DNA from: Haliclona indistincta
Lineage: Eukaryota > Porifera > Demospongiae > Haplosclerida > Chalinidae
Direction: 5' to 3'
Assembly (NCBI GenBank): GCA_964017065.1
Contig: OZ024784.1
Coordinates: forward strand, 731,382 to 795,381
DNA length: 64,000 nucleotides
The position numbers and the translations under genes were made by a program. Positions 27,932-38,938 of this stretch are shown piece after piece. The notes beneath the pieces were generated by a model. That model had not been told where the DNA came from. It did no database searches and saw nothing but the letters and a program-made list of their open reading frames with translations. Numbering within the stretch: position 1 is the stretch's first letter; each line of letters begins with the position of its first letter.

Positions 27932-30900
27932 CTACAAAACAATGGTGTGAATTTGTGTTTGTGTGGATTCCATTTTTGGTGTTGTTAAAGGCAGTTTACC
28001 ATCTAACTTGCTTACAATACAGTCATAATGCTTGTACGTATGGCACAATTCTAAGTGATTGATCGAGTCTAGTGATCTTGGATACTCTTCCTCTGGGGGA
28101 TATACCAATTCAGTGGGGTCTAGCGGTGTGTACTTCATCCATCTGGTTTTCGTAGTGCCTCCAAAGCAATCAGTGAGAACAAATACGTCCCTCTGGATGA
28201 GAGTTGCTACTGCTTGAAGCTCAACCTGTGTCCCCCAAATTCTATCGTGCTTCATGTGGAGAAGGTGAGTATCAATTGTTCCTGACAGAACGAAGGGGAC
28301 AAAAACTTGCTTGTTTTTATGCACAAAATCCACTAGCTGCTGTCGCATAACTGCATGAAAATCTTCTGATCCATGAATGAATTGTGATAAAGCTCTAAAA
28401 AGACAGTTCCCATCCCCAATAATCTTCTTCAGCTTTCGATCTTGACTAGCCAGTATCTCAGGTACTGGTTCCACAGCTGATTCCTAAATTAGTGTGGCAC
28501 AGTTGTCACCAACATGATTGTTAACATAGTGACCTCTGACCTGTTGTTGAGTACAGCGTCTTTTGACACAGCCTTTCTTCAGTTTGTTAGGACCACCAAA
28601 TTTAGGTTTGTCAACACAATACCGGCATTTACCACACTCGGCATTTTTGCATGCTTCACACCTATTGCACCTTTTCCTTTTCTGACCTACATGTAGTATA
28701 ATGTATTCATGATTGTATAGTTCTTTTACCACTTTAATTAATGTTTACCTGGTGTTTTTGGTTCATCTGGACATGTAGTTGTAGTAGTTGAAATTTTTGT
28801 TTTAGCACTCTCCTGACAATAATAGAGAAATGTGTCATTATAATAACAGCCTGACAAATTATTGCATGGCAAAGACACACACAAAGTCTTTATAGGGTTG
28901 CACAAATAAAATTTTTAGAAAGTTTTATACCTTCCTCATTCTGTCTGCTTTCTGTCCAACTCGGTGACGATACTTGTGGTCTTCCTTCCTTCTTCCAGGC
29001 TGTTTTTTTATGTGTTCTAGACCGCCATACTTCTTTGCCTTCCTGGCTAATTTTTTTGTACTTCAGCTTTATTTGGCGCACTCTGTTAGTGGATAGTGAG
29101 GGTAACAGAATTAACCCTTCCGATTTTGGGATAGAGCCCTTGAAGTCATTGGCGACATCATTCATTGTTTCTAGTAGCTTTTTTAACTCATCCACATTGT
29201 CACTGCTATATGCCAACGACTCAAGCAATTTTGCTGCACAGCTAACTTTCCTTTGTAAGAGAACAACTTGGTTGCCTTTAACCTGTAATAATTTTTTTGT
29301 AATTAGCAAACTTGAAAAAATCCACATTAATTACTCTAATAAATAATTATTATAATTACAATAACCTGAAAATAACTACTGTGACATAGGTGTTTGAAAA
29401 AGATCTAGCTTCACCAAGGCTTGCCACGCAATGTAGCCATACTATTATTATTCTGTTAAGCATTTACCTTAGTTGGTATCTCAGAAGTACATGTTGATTC
29501 TTCTCTGTGTACACTCATAAACTCAGGTTTCTCGATTGCTGTGTCAAACTCCTCGGGGGGTTTCTCGATTGCTGTGTCAAACTCCTTAAGAGACTCGAGT
29601 TTCGTGACTGACAACTCACTAAGCATAGCTGTATCAGCTGAGAGGTACTCACTCTGTTTGTAGGTTTCTGGCAAGCTATCCCATGAACATTCTGTACAGT
29701 ACTTAAAGACAGCAAACATATGTTTACAGGGCATATTGTATCTTAGCCAATCCTTGCAGCTGCAGTGTGGTTTTTTTACATCCACAGTGTGAATCTTGCC
29801 AGAGGCATGAGAGTAGACCTCATGTGTTGTAGCTGATTTATGCGCAGACACGTCAGACTGTAGAAATTTGCTTGCTTTTGTTATTCTTTGAAGGCAGTGC
29901 ACAATGAGTTTTCGTGGTCTTCCATGTAGAAAGTGTGGTACATTGTCATTGTACGATCTGTATGTTGCCCCCAACTTGAAGTTATCGAATAGGTATTTCT
30001 GGCGACTCTCGGGAAGAAAACTCTCAATTATGGTTGTTAATAGGTGTGACAGAGTGAGTTTAGAAGATCGTGGTAGATGGCAGTATTTAAAGAGTTTATT
30101 TTGTGCTTCGATCCCGTTGTTCGTATCTACTGCACCATGATATTGTAGATCCCGATATGCTCTTGCCCATTTCTAAACAAAGAGTGTAGTCACAAACTTA
30201 TTAGTATTAGTGGAATTATTAGATATGTACATTTATAGAAAAATAGTGTTAGAATACATGTATGCTAGGTAAATAGTGTTAGAATACATGTATGCTAGGC
30301 AAATTTTGAGCTTTATTGGGGAAATTGTGATTAATTACTTTGAATGGCATGGTTGTTGATGAATTATTATTACGCAACATGGACGCACACCAACAGTGTA
30401 CAAAACAAACTGAAATCGACTGTACCTGAGGCATTCCAAGCCAGTGTGTTGTAAGCCAAAGCTGTACAGATTCATGATTTTTCCAAACAGGTGACTTCAT
30501 TAGTGACTCAACAGCTGCTTTGTACAGAGCATCATGTGGAGGCGTATCCATTGGAGGAGCATGAGCACATTCACGAAGAAGCTGTAGAAGCTGTTCTCCT
30601 TCTTCTTTAGTGAGTCCATGTTTATGATCACGAACCCAACGCACCCATGCTTGTTCGCGATGAAAGTCACAGATGTACACTTGCGTGTCAGGAAATGAGG
30701 TTTCGAGTGAAAGAATTTCAGCGCTGGAGTAGTCGACCATAAAGAACTTTGGATCCCATTTAGGATTCCATAGTTTAAGAATGTCAAGAGCTTCGGAAAT
30801 GCTCTCACTAGTTTCTTGCTGCACCGCAAATTCAGCTACTACACTGTAACCAACGTTAGTTCGCACACATAGGAAAAAAAGTGGGATGTTGTATTTGGTC

Positions 30901-32105
30901 ACTTTATATGTCGCATCAAGGAGAGTCATCGTCCCACCATATCTTTCAAGAAGGTGTTTTTGCCACTGCTCTTGGTGTACATAAAGGAGCTGTGTATGAT
31001 GATCACTCTGCACAGTGGTCTCCGGAGTATTCAATTCTTTTTCAAGCGTTGATTCGATTAAGGGTCTGAAATAGAACTGAGAGTGTGTGTCAGCTGACCA
31101 CTGCTCGATCTTCAATCGCACATTTTCTTGATCAAATTTGCTCAGATCAAGAGCTCTGCGCGCTAAGTGGATGTGATTGTGTATGTCGATATCAGTAGGA
31201 TACATGGCCCTATCATTAGGTTGTGGTATGTAGCCAAGTTCCTTACTCAGGGTGTTCACAACAAAGTAGCGGAGGGATCTTTTTACTTCACGCTTTTCTG
31301 TAATGCCTGCAGACACAAGTTGATAAATCTCCTGTATCAACCTGGGATGAATCCGTTGGCTAAACCCACTTTGTTCACCGACTGGATGACCGTTGTGTGC
31401 TTCATTGGACGGAAGAGATACAAAATATTTATTGATGTAATTGACATTGTTGCCGGTAGTAAGTGCAGTACGCAGCACTTGTAGGCGCTTTTCTTGTAGC
31501 TTCTTGGTGCTTCTCTTGGTTCTATCATCTGACGTAATTTTGTATTCTGGATAGAGATTGAACTCTTTGACTTTGATATGGGCATGGCAACCAATTTTGC
31601 GGGTTCCTTGAAGACAGAGTCGTTTGCCAAGGGACTTCTTCTTGTAGTAGTGACAGCCATACTGACAGTCATAAACTGTTTCTTTTCCAACCGTGAATGG
31701 GACTCCGTCAAAGCTTATTTTGTTCCCGCCGACTGTTTTTGTCAAGAACACTTTAGGTTCTGCCAGTTGTGTTCCGGATTCAGCTGGTACCTGTCAGCAG
31801 AAATAATTATAATAATTATTATCAGATTATTATCACAATAATTATAATTAAATAGTTTATAATTATACAGTAAGAACCTTGTTCTCTTTCTGACTCTCAG
31901 CTTGATCTCCGGACTGACGCAGTGCATTCTGCTGTGCAGTTGAGCTAGAGTTACCGCGTGATGTACGAACACCAAAAGTTGTCACTGACTCCAGCTTACA
32001 GTGCTCGACGATCGATTCTGCATCATCTACCAGTCCCTCATAATAGACACCGACGTGTTTTAACGTCGCTGCCCACTCTGGTCTTTCCTCAGCTGATCTC
32101 TCCAT
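27932..32105 (-). CDS. MULE transposase fused to SWIM, CXXC and OTU domains (1,149 aa)
   Basis: Seven exons on the minus strand join without a phase error: 32105-31878, 31790-30426, 30172-29468, 29282-28931, 28850-28749, 28686-28541, 28483-27932. Order of domains: a leader; a Cys/His module near residues 95-150 (YDCQYGCHYY ... RKIGCHAHIKV) that recalls the CARF/ALS2CR8-type DNA-binding fold, a weak match from memory; a MULE DDE domain with LLDATYK (D), FMVDYSSAE (D), the CDFHREQ Cys-His pair and TNNGIEAQNK (E); a SWIM finger (CSCKDWLRYNMPCKHM); a helical linker; a CXXC finger (CNRCEACKNAECGKCRYC ... GCVKRRC); and a C-terminal OTU cysteine-protease domain with GDGNCLFRALS (Cys) and a terminal H-Y-D. 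CXXC fingers bind CpG DNA and OTU domains remove ubiquitin, so the enzyme may target chromatin; that role is inferred. Confidence 0.87.
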
Positions 32106-33214
32106 GACATACGCTAAGAAGTTCGCGGGAAAAATCAAAATTCGGCGCGCACAAATCACGTGATTTTCACGTGGTGTACTTCAACTGTTGTGAATTTAGA
32201 GACACCCATACTAAAATGCGGGACGCATAAGGTAACTCGGGGTATTTTGGAATACCGGGTAATTCGGAATGATTCCGGTATTGACCCCAGCTACTGCAAA
32301 ACTACAGATCGCCTGGATAAACTATTTCACCACGAGGTAGGTGCATCTGTTGGCTCTGCAACGAGCACTCGCTTGGCTGCAGTACGCAGTCATTCACGGT
32401 GTAAGAATGGAAAGTGTTGACACGACTAGCCACGCCTCCATGCTAGCTACCAAGTGAAACTTTGCTGTGTACTGGGGTCACTGGTATCTCTTGAAGTTAC
32501 ACAAAGATCAAAGTGTGCACCAGGTAGCAGAGATTCTACAACGGCGATTTGATGAAATTCTGTTTGCTAGATTATTAGAAAATAATGCATTAACACAAAT
32601 ATTTAATGCAGAAACCATATGACACTCGTAAACAAAGGCGTGTGGGGAGTTGAAATTCGTATTTATAACAATCCAAAAAGCAAAGCAGACAATACTGCAG
32701 CTTGAAACAGCTGTCAAGATATTCAAGGAGTGGCAAAATATCCTCTGCAAGATGTACAACATCCCAGCAACCATTCTACACGGGAAGTGAATTATGGAGC
32801 AACCTAGGACAGAAAGAAACGCACAAATCACAGATCCATCATCATGCAAACATGTACAATACCTGAAATCATGCTGAACACAGTCACAGCTGAAGTCACA
32901 TCACTCGTGGCTGCACTAAAACCAGGTTACACGGGAAATACACGGACTATTCCGAATTACCCTAAATAAGGTATTTTCTAGTAGCACTTGCTCTGACCGC
33001 TCTGGAGAACGACAGCAAGAACGGATAGCTACCAAACTCAGTATGCACATAGTCCGAAGGTGGCTGAAGCTTGCTGTGTAGTTAAAGTTTCCGAAACATT
33101 ACACAGCATATTTACCAGTGAAGAATTCCAAAGAGTATTCCAAAATACCCCGAGTTACCTTAAGGGTGGGGAGGGCGTGACTCGTACCTTTGCTCACGTG
33201 CTTGCTACTCGACG
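32106..33214. promoter_or_regulatory. Divergent promoter region of the two MULE genes, split by a transposon
   Basis: Without the inserted element (32230-33160 plus one TA) the two start codons would lie only ~177 bp apart. At 32177-32226 there is an inverted copy of the sub-terminal sequence found at about 27553-27602 (gtacttcaactgttgtgaat onward), ending in ACTAAAATGCGGGACG. The region therefore contains an internal partial terminal repeat as well as both promoters. Confidence 0.5.
32230..33160. mobile_element. 931-bp TA-flanked DNA element, copy 2, nested in the MULE
   Basis: Same ends (AGGTAACTCGGGG ... CCCCGAGTTACCT) and interior as the element at 24750-25689, with scattered substitutions and small indels. 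TA precedes and follows it (32228-32229, 33161-33162). It must be younger than the MULE interior that it interrupts. Confidence 0.78.
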
Positions 33215-35537
33215 ATGACGAACAGAGTCTTCGATCTCCAGAAATCTGTTTCTATTACAGAAGTTGTTGCAATTCTAACAAGGGCAAAGGAACAGGGACT
33301 GGAGCAAGATGGTGATACAATCATTACTAGTCCTCCAAAGAAGCCAAAGGCTGGTGAACTGTACTTGTTCCTGGCGACTGATGATGCCAAGCAAGGTAAC
33401 CTAAAAACAATTTGAAATTTATTATGCATATCTATGATATTTACTATCATGTTATGTTTGATTAGATGACTGGAGATGTGATCAGTATCGCTGGATAAAT
33501 CAGGGTGTGACCAAGCTTCCGAGAAAAGAACCATTGGTAAAGAAGTTCTATTTTGATTTAGACACTCCAAATGGGCCATCCAAAGAATTTCAACGACATG
33601 GGTATCAACTCATAGGAGAAACTACCTTCACTCTGGTTCACTACCTAGGTGATCAAAGTGCAGCTGTTGACTTCTGCCACCGAAATTCTACCAAATCATC
33701 CAACCATAATTTTGTTCGCACTCTCCCATCCAAGATGAAGGAGTTCGAAAAAGCAAGTGCTATTGATCATGCCAACATCGTGTACAAGAAAGAGGTGGGA
33801 TCACTGGACTGCCCTCCTGAGAGTATACCCGTGACTATTCCTCGAGACATGAAACAGCTGAGAAATATGCGGTACAAACAATTGCAGCAGTTTAGACTCT
33901 CACGTGATGACCTGTACAACATCCACGAAATTGCCTATGATATCAGTGGTTTTACAAGAAGGATAACAACTTTTCCGGATCTCATCTGCGTATGCGGTCT
34001 CCAAGTAAGTGAATGCATGCATTTGCAAACTATGTGTTTAGCTAGTACAAATTGATGTGAGACTTTGTGTGAGCATGCAGCCATAAGATTCATCTAACAT
34101 TTCTATTGCATTCTATCTTCATTTCTTTTCCGTTAATAGGGATTGCTAGATGAAGCTGATCGTGTGCTTAAGCTAGATGACACTCCGCAGTTACTATCTT
34201 ATGATACAACGTTTCTCTTAGGTGATTTTTATGTATCACCACTTGTCTTCCGACACACTGTCTTTCGGGAGAAGCCTTGCATCCCAGTAATGTTCCTTCT
34301 GCATGAGAGAAAGTTCAAGGAAACACATCAGGATATGTTCAGAGAGTGCGCCAAACACATTCCGAGCCTTAAGAAGACCAGATGTCCACTTGTCACAGAC
34401 AGAGAGCAGGCAATAGTTTATGCTGTGAACTCTGAGCTTCCTGAGATTCCCTTAGTGCACTGCTGGAATCATCTATTTCGTGACATACAGCTATGGCTTG
34501 CTAAACATGGTGCACCCTCTTCTGACAAGGCGGTGTATACTGATGATGTCTCAAAGCTGTTTCAGGCAGAATCAGAAGACCAATATAAACAGCTCCTTGA
34601 TCGATTTCGGCAGGATTGGGATTCAACCTTTGAGCAATATTACTTGAGGCAGATACATGTGGATGTTCCAAAATCTGTTGGAAGATGGGTATTAGAGAAG
34701 CTCCGTGTGTACAATCCGTACAGCGGAGTGACTAACAATCAGTCAGAAGGCTTGAATCGAGTAATGAAGGAGCTTCAAAGATGGAAAGAGGCACCCATAG
34801 ATTGTATGCTCCTGGCACTGTATCACTTACAAGCCTTTTATCTCAATGAAATTAGACGAGGGCTTGCAGGCACGGGAGAGTACCATCTCACCGAGGAGTA
34901 TGATGGCCGCATTCAATCGTATCATGAAACAACACTGTACATCTCTTGCAGCAGTCCAGAAGAAATTGTACTCAAGATCAAGCAGTCAGCATCGTTGGAT
35001 AATGCACCATCAACTCTAACAATAGACCCGGAGGCTGAAGAGAACACCAGCAAGTCACTTCCAAGAATCTTTTCAGCTCATGCCCGTGCAAAGCAAGTAC
35101 TCGAATCAGACAACATCAGTTTTGACCCAAAGCTGCATGTGTTCAATGTAAAAGGAAGCTCTGGTAATACACGGGTAGTGACTATATTTCCTCAAGAAAG
35201 TTGTAGCTGTCCTTCAAAGAGTGGTTGTTACCATATAATGGCAGTGAAGATGAGTATTGGAGTTGATCTTGTAGACAAGCCATCAACTAGAAACCTGACT
35301 CAGCTAAGGAAAAACACAAGAAGCAGAAAGGATAAACGAAGTGGTAGGAAAAGACCGAGGGCAGCAGACACAGGTAAATTTAATGTACGCATAATGAGTG
35401 TCCACTAAATTGTTATTGATACAGAGTCCATGGATAAGAATTGCAAGGCCTCATCACCCAAAGTTTTGAGGCAACAAGAGGGGAACAGTGATGAAGATGA
35501 GATTGATATGGATGGCAATAATGACTGCATGGGTTGA
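33215..35537 (+). CDS. Second MULE-type transposase with SWIM-like finger (688 aa)
   Basis: Exons 33215-33395, 33466-34004, 34140-35373 and 35425-35537 join in phase and end at TGA. The N-terminal third contains DDWRCDQYRWINQG and a VHYLGD block, which I recognise only as a recurrent region of unnamed metazoan proteins. The MULE DDE core follows: LLSYDTTF (D), PLVTDREQAI (D), the HCWNH Cys-His pair and TNNQSEGLNRV (E). Near the C-terminus is a SWIM-like CSCPSKSGCYHI, then a basic K/R-rich stretch (RSRKDKRSGRKRPRA, nuclear-localisation-like) and an acidic end. The sequence differs strongly from the minus-strand transposase, so the two are separate MULE lineages or an ancient pair. A canonical splice from 35532 into the next exon would be out of phase and give a stop, so I end the gene here. 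Confidence 0.8.
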
Positions 35538-35625
35538 GCCTCATTGTAATAATTTTTTATACTGGCATTATGCAGCTTATCCCACATTTTAGTTTTAACT
35601 TCTTTCATAGTTCTTTGACACAATT

Positions 35626-36579
35626 ATGGATGAACTGCGTGTACCTTCTCCTCCTATTGCCAGTGAACAGAAGTTTGAAAGAGTAAGTAAAATAAATAAA
35701 AGTAACTATTTTTAGGCATAAACGATAATTTTGTTTTTTATTATCTATGTTGAAAAGGAAGGTTCAGCAGACAAAATGGTAACATGGGTGCCAACTCTTG
35801 GCTTGAGTTGGGATGATCGTGCAACGCTTGAAAAGGGACAGATGGTCCAGGATATCCACATGCATGCAGCGCATCAACTCATTAAGACAGAGTTTGGACT
35901 TGATGGATGCCAGTCTACTCTCCTCTGTCAAACGAATGGGTTTTCTCCAGTAACTAGACAAGGTAAACTATTTAAAGTACTTATTTACTAGCTTAGTTTG
36001 AGTTGTCAATAACTTTTTGTTATTTTTATTGCAGCTGTTCAAGTGCTCTACACGGGGAGTATCCATTGGGTGGCCACTGCATATACTGATGGCTTGGTGT
36101 ACCTTTGTGACTGTCTAAGTAATTCAGATGATGACTTGCCTTCTACTATTGAAATACAGCTGGCAATGATCTACCGTGATGCAGTTAAAGACAAAGAGCT
36201 TGCTGTAACATCACTGTCGGTGCAACAGCAGAAGAAAGCATATGATTGTGGGGTTTTTGCCATCGCTTTCATGTATCACATGGCTCGGGGTGATGATGTC
36301 ACCAAGATTCACTTCAATCAGTCACTGATGAGACAACACCTACTCAAGTGCTTTGAGAACCAAAAGCTTTCACCGTTCCCATTAGCACAGGCGAATAATA
36401 ACATCAAGATGAGCACCACAAAGAAGTACTCCATACCTATCTTTTGTCCATGCTTGCTACCAGACTCTTATGATGAGGAGATGGTGGAATGCAGTCGATG
36501 CAAGGAGTGGTACCATTTTAAATGTATTGGAAATCCTCAGAGGTTGTTACGAAAATGGTTCTGTTCTAACTGCAAGTAG
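35626..36579 (+). CDS. Ulp1/SENP-like cysteine protease with C-terminal PHD finger (268 aa)
   Basis: Exons 35626-35682, 35758-35962 and 36035-36579 are phase-consistent. The protease domain shows the C48 (Ulp1) order: GSIHWVATAY (His), VYLCDCLS (Asp), then a Gln-rich stretch and YDCGVFAIAFMYH (Cys nucleophile). The last 60 residues form a PHD finger: CPCLLPDSYDEEMVECSRC, EWYHFKC, WFCSNC (C4HC3 pattern). Ulp1 enzymes remove SUMO or related modifiers and PHD fingers read histone tails, so a chromatin-directed de-modifying enzyme is plausible (inference). The open frame extends upstream of the chosen ATG to the acceptor before 35611. The module may be expressed from the same pre-mRNA as the upstream transposase, but I found no phase-compatible canonical junction. 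Confidence 0.78.
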
Positions 36580-36929
36580 CTAGACTATAATTATTTTTCC
36601 CTTTTGTCATGGCTCAGTTTTATTTTTGTCATCACACAATTGTACAACATGTACAATTTCGGTTTTATTTCAGTGCATGTACCTTTTCCAATAATTATAA
36701 TAATTATGCTATTGGGAAAATAACTCACAATAATAACTCACAATGCAGACATTACTGCACCTGTAGATAAATGCCTGCAACATAGAGGCCTTTCACGACA
36801 GCGACTAGGTACTAGGCTAGACTATACAGTAATAATGAAAGATTTTATTTTCGTCCCGCATTTTAGTATGCGGGACGGGACGGGACATCCCGCCTGAGTC
36901 CCGTCCCGTCCCGGGTTTTAGTAACCACC

Positions 36930-36938
36930 CCATTCTGC
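36930..36938. repeat. Right 9-bp target-site duplication of the MULE (CCATTCTGC)
   Basis: Identical to 27488-27496. The downstream gcggtgtgataag is the continuation of the original target. Confidence 0.88.
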
Positions 36939-37214
36939 GGTGTGATAAGTGAAATTGGAGGTGTAAAAAAAAATAAGTGAACTGGGAGGTGTAATAAGTG
37001 AAATAAATCACCTCGTTTTGAGCAATCTGATTGGTCAGAAACATTGAAGTACGGTATAACCATAGATACAATATACTCAATATACTGTTGGTATACTGTA
37101 TCTATGGTATAACTAATACATATTTGATCGGGTCTTGCCATCGCGAGAGTTGTCTGAAGTTATGTACATTTCCTCTAGAAAATTTTTGCGCATGCGCGAA
37201 AAGATCCATCTCTG
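36939..37214. repeat. Spacer with short repeats and a 55-bp hairpin
   Basis: 36950-37015 has imperfect repeats of gaggtgtaataagtgaaat. At about 37056-37112 ggtataaccatagatacaat is followed by its complement, forming a small hairpin element. No gene is seen. Confidence 0.5.
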
Positions 37215-38843
37215 GCATCAAGCTACAGGGGCATTACCATCTCTCCTATTATTTCCAAGTTACTAGAAATCATAATCCTGAAAAGAATAGAGCCTCTGTT
37301 AGAAGGCTTAAATATGCCTGATTGCCTTCAAACTGCTTACAGAAAAGGTTTGTCCTGTTCGGATGCTGTGTTTACCACACAAGAGGCTCTTCTAACTTAC
37401 CTGCGTGAAGGTGGTCATCCATATCTCTGTCTTTTTGACCTAGAAAAAGCCTTTGACTCGATAGAACATTGCGTCCTTCTTGAAAAGCTGCTGCAGATGG
37501 GCATTGGTGGCAAGACATGGAGGGTTATTCGTAACTGTTATGTCTCTGCAACCAGTGTCGTTCGTGTCGGTTCTGTGTTCTCTGATATTGTTCCCATCTC
37601 TAGAGGTGTTAAACAAGGATCTGTATTGTCTCCTCTTCTGTTTCTTATCACAGTTGACACACTTCTGAAAGAACTCAGATCACAAAATGCTGGACTATCA
37701 GTGCTTGGTACATTTGTCGGTGGAGCAGCTCATGCTGACGATCTTAGAACCATTGCCACTACCAAGAATACCATTGCCACCCAAGTCAACATCATTGATA
37801 ATTTTACATCAAAGCACAGTCTCAGATTAAATCAAGCTAAGACTGAAATTGTTAAAATCACCTTACAACCCAATCAATTTGAGGAGGTTGCTATCAACCA
37901 TCTGAATACCATAACCACCTTACCAGCAGCCAAATGCTTGGGTGTTTGGTGGTCGCACAACCTATCAGCACTTAGATCAGTTCAGGAGAATATCATCAAA
38001 GCACGGAAGGCATTTTTTGCCTTCGGGAGTATCCAAGCTTTCCAGGGGAATCTCAATCCACTGTCTGCCATCAGTGTCTTTGAATCCTGTGTGCTCCCCA
38101 TCCTTCTTTATGGATGCGAAACATGGTTACTGGACTCTTCCACCATTCAGCTACTAGAGCGTTTTCAACTGGAAATTGGGAGGAGAATTTTAAAACTGCC
38201 TAAATGGTTTTCTGGCACAGTGATCAGGATATGCCTCTCCCTGCCCTCAATCGTGTATCGTATTTTTTTGCGCAAGATCAAATACCTATCCAAATTATTG
38301 GTTGGTGACAGCAAATCAATCAGCTCAAGAGTGTTTGTCTCTGCCACTATTGCCGACCCTGTCGATGTTTCTTTAATACAGCAGTGCAAGATGCTAGAAT
38401 CTATCATCGGGGTTTCACTTGTAAATCAATGTCTACACTCACCTGATGACGCTCTTGCTCTAATATCCACAAGTAAGGCTGACATTCTTCGTCAAGATGA
38501 ATGTAACCTGATGTTGAATGGACATGCAGTTAATCACCCAGCAAACCTGGTTGCTCGTATTGCTGACTCTGTCTCCTGGCGTAAACTCTGGGATACAGCG
38601 CTCGATCGTGGCCCTAGAGGCACAGAACAGCTACAAAGAATTGTATATCACTTAGCTCGGCCCACATATGCCAACTTCTGCTGCAATCTATGTGGCCATC
38701 CGGTAGACTCGTCGTGGTTGTCTCATCTTTGCTCAGAGCATGCAGTCACCATCGATTCTAATTCCATAAACCTGGATGTCGAGGATATACTCGGACTACT
38801 CGTTAGTGAGAGCAATGACTTATTTAAGATTACATTTCCATAA
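37215..38843 (+). mobile_element. 5'-truncated LINE: reverse transcriptase ORF
   Basis: One open frame of about 542 codons runs to TAA at 38841-38843. It opens inside the reverse-transcriptase fingers (SSYRGITISPIISKLLE) and includes TAYRKGLSCSDAVF, FDLEKAFDS (first catalytic Asp), GVKQGSVLSPLLF and AHADD (the catalytic Asp pair). A thumb region follows with LYGCETW, and a C-terminal Cys/His motif CCNLCGHPVDSSWLSHLCSEH. This order is that of non-LTR retrotransposon ORF2. The endonuclease and the start of the ORF are missing, so it is a dead 5'-truncated copy, although its remaining frame is undamaged. The 3' end has aataaa signals and a duplicated ataaaacctttg (about 38900-38925), a common LINE tail form. 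Confidence 0.85.
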
Positions 38844-38938
38844 CTCTGTTTTACAATAAAATTATTCTGTACTATGCTTATACCCTCTGGGTCCTGCAAT
38901 AAAACCTTTGATAAAACCTTTGGACTACCTAGTAAAGG

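Larger units (their letters stand above)
27497..36929. mobile_element. 9.4-kb autonomous-looking Mutator-like (MULE) transposon with two transposase genes
   Basis: Both ends carry the same ~70-bp sequence in inverted orientation: GGTGGTTACTAAAACCCGGG at 27497 and its complement ending at 36929. Each contains an internal GGGACGGGACGGGAC/GTCCCGTCCCGTCCC hairpin. Immediately outside is a perfect 9-bp direct repeat, CCATTCTGC, at 27488-27496 and 36930-36938. A 9-bp duplication is the hallmark of Mutator-superfamily insertion. Inside are a minus-strand transposase fusion (32105-27932), a plus-strand transposase (33215-35537) and a plus-strand Ulp1-PHD gene (35626-36579). The divergent promoter region is split by a 931-bp TA-flanked element (32230-33160). 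All three genes are open with intact key residues, so the insertion seems young and potentially active; activity is inferred. Confidence 0.88.

Noticed and set aside
37215..38843. LINE reverse transcriptase as a host or domesticated gene
   Set aside because: It lacks a start near the RT N-terminus, begins mid-domain, has a LINE-type tail repeat and sits between rearranged blocks, all typical of a 5'-truncated insertion.
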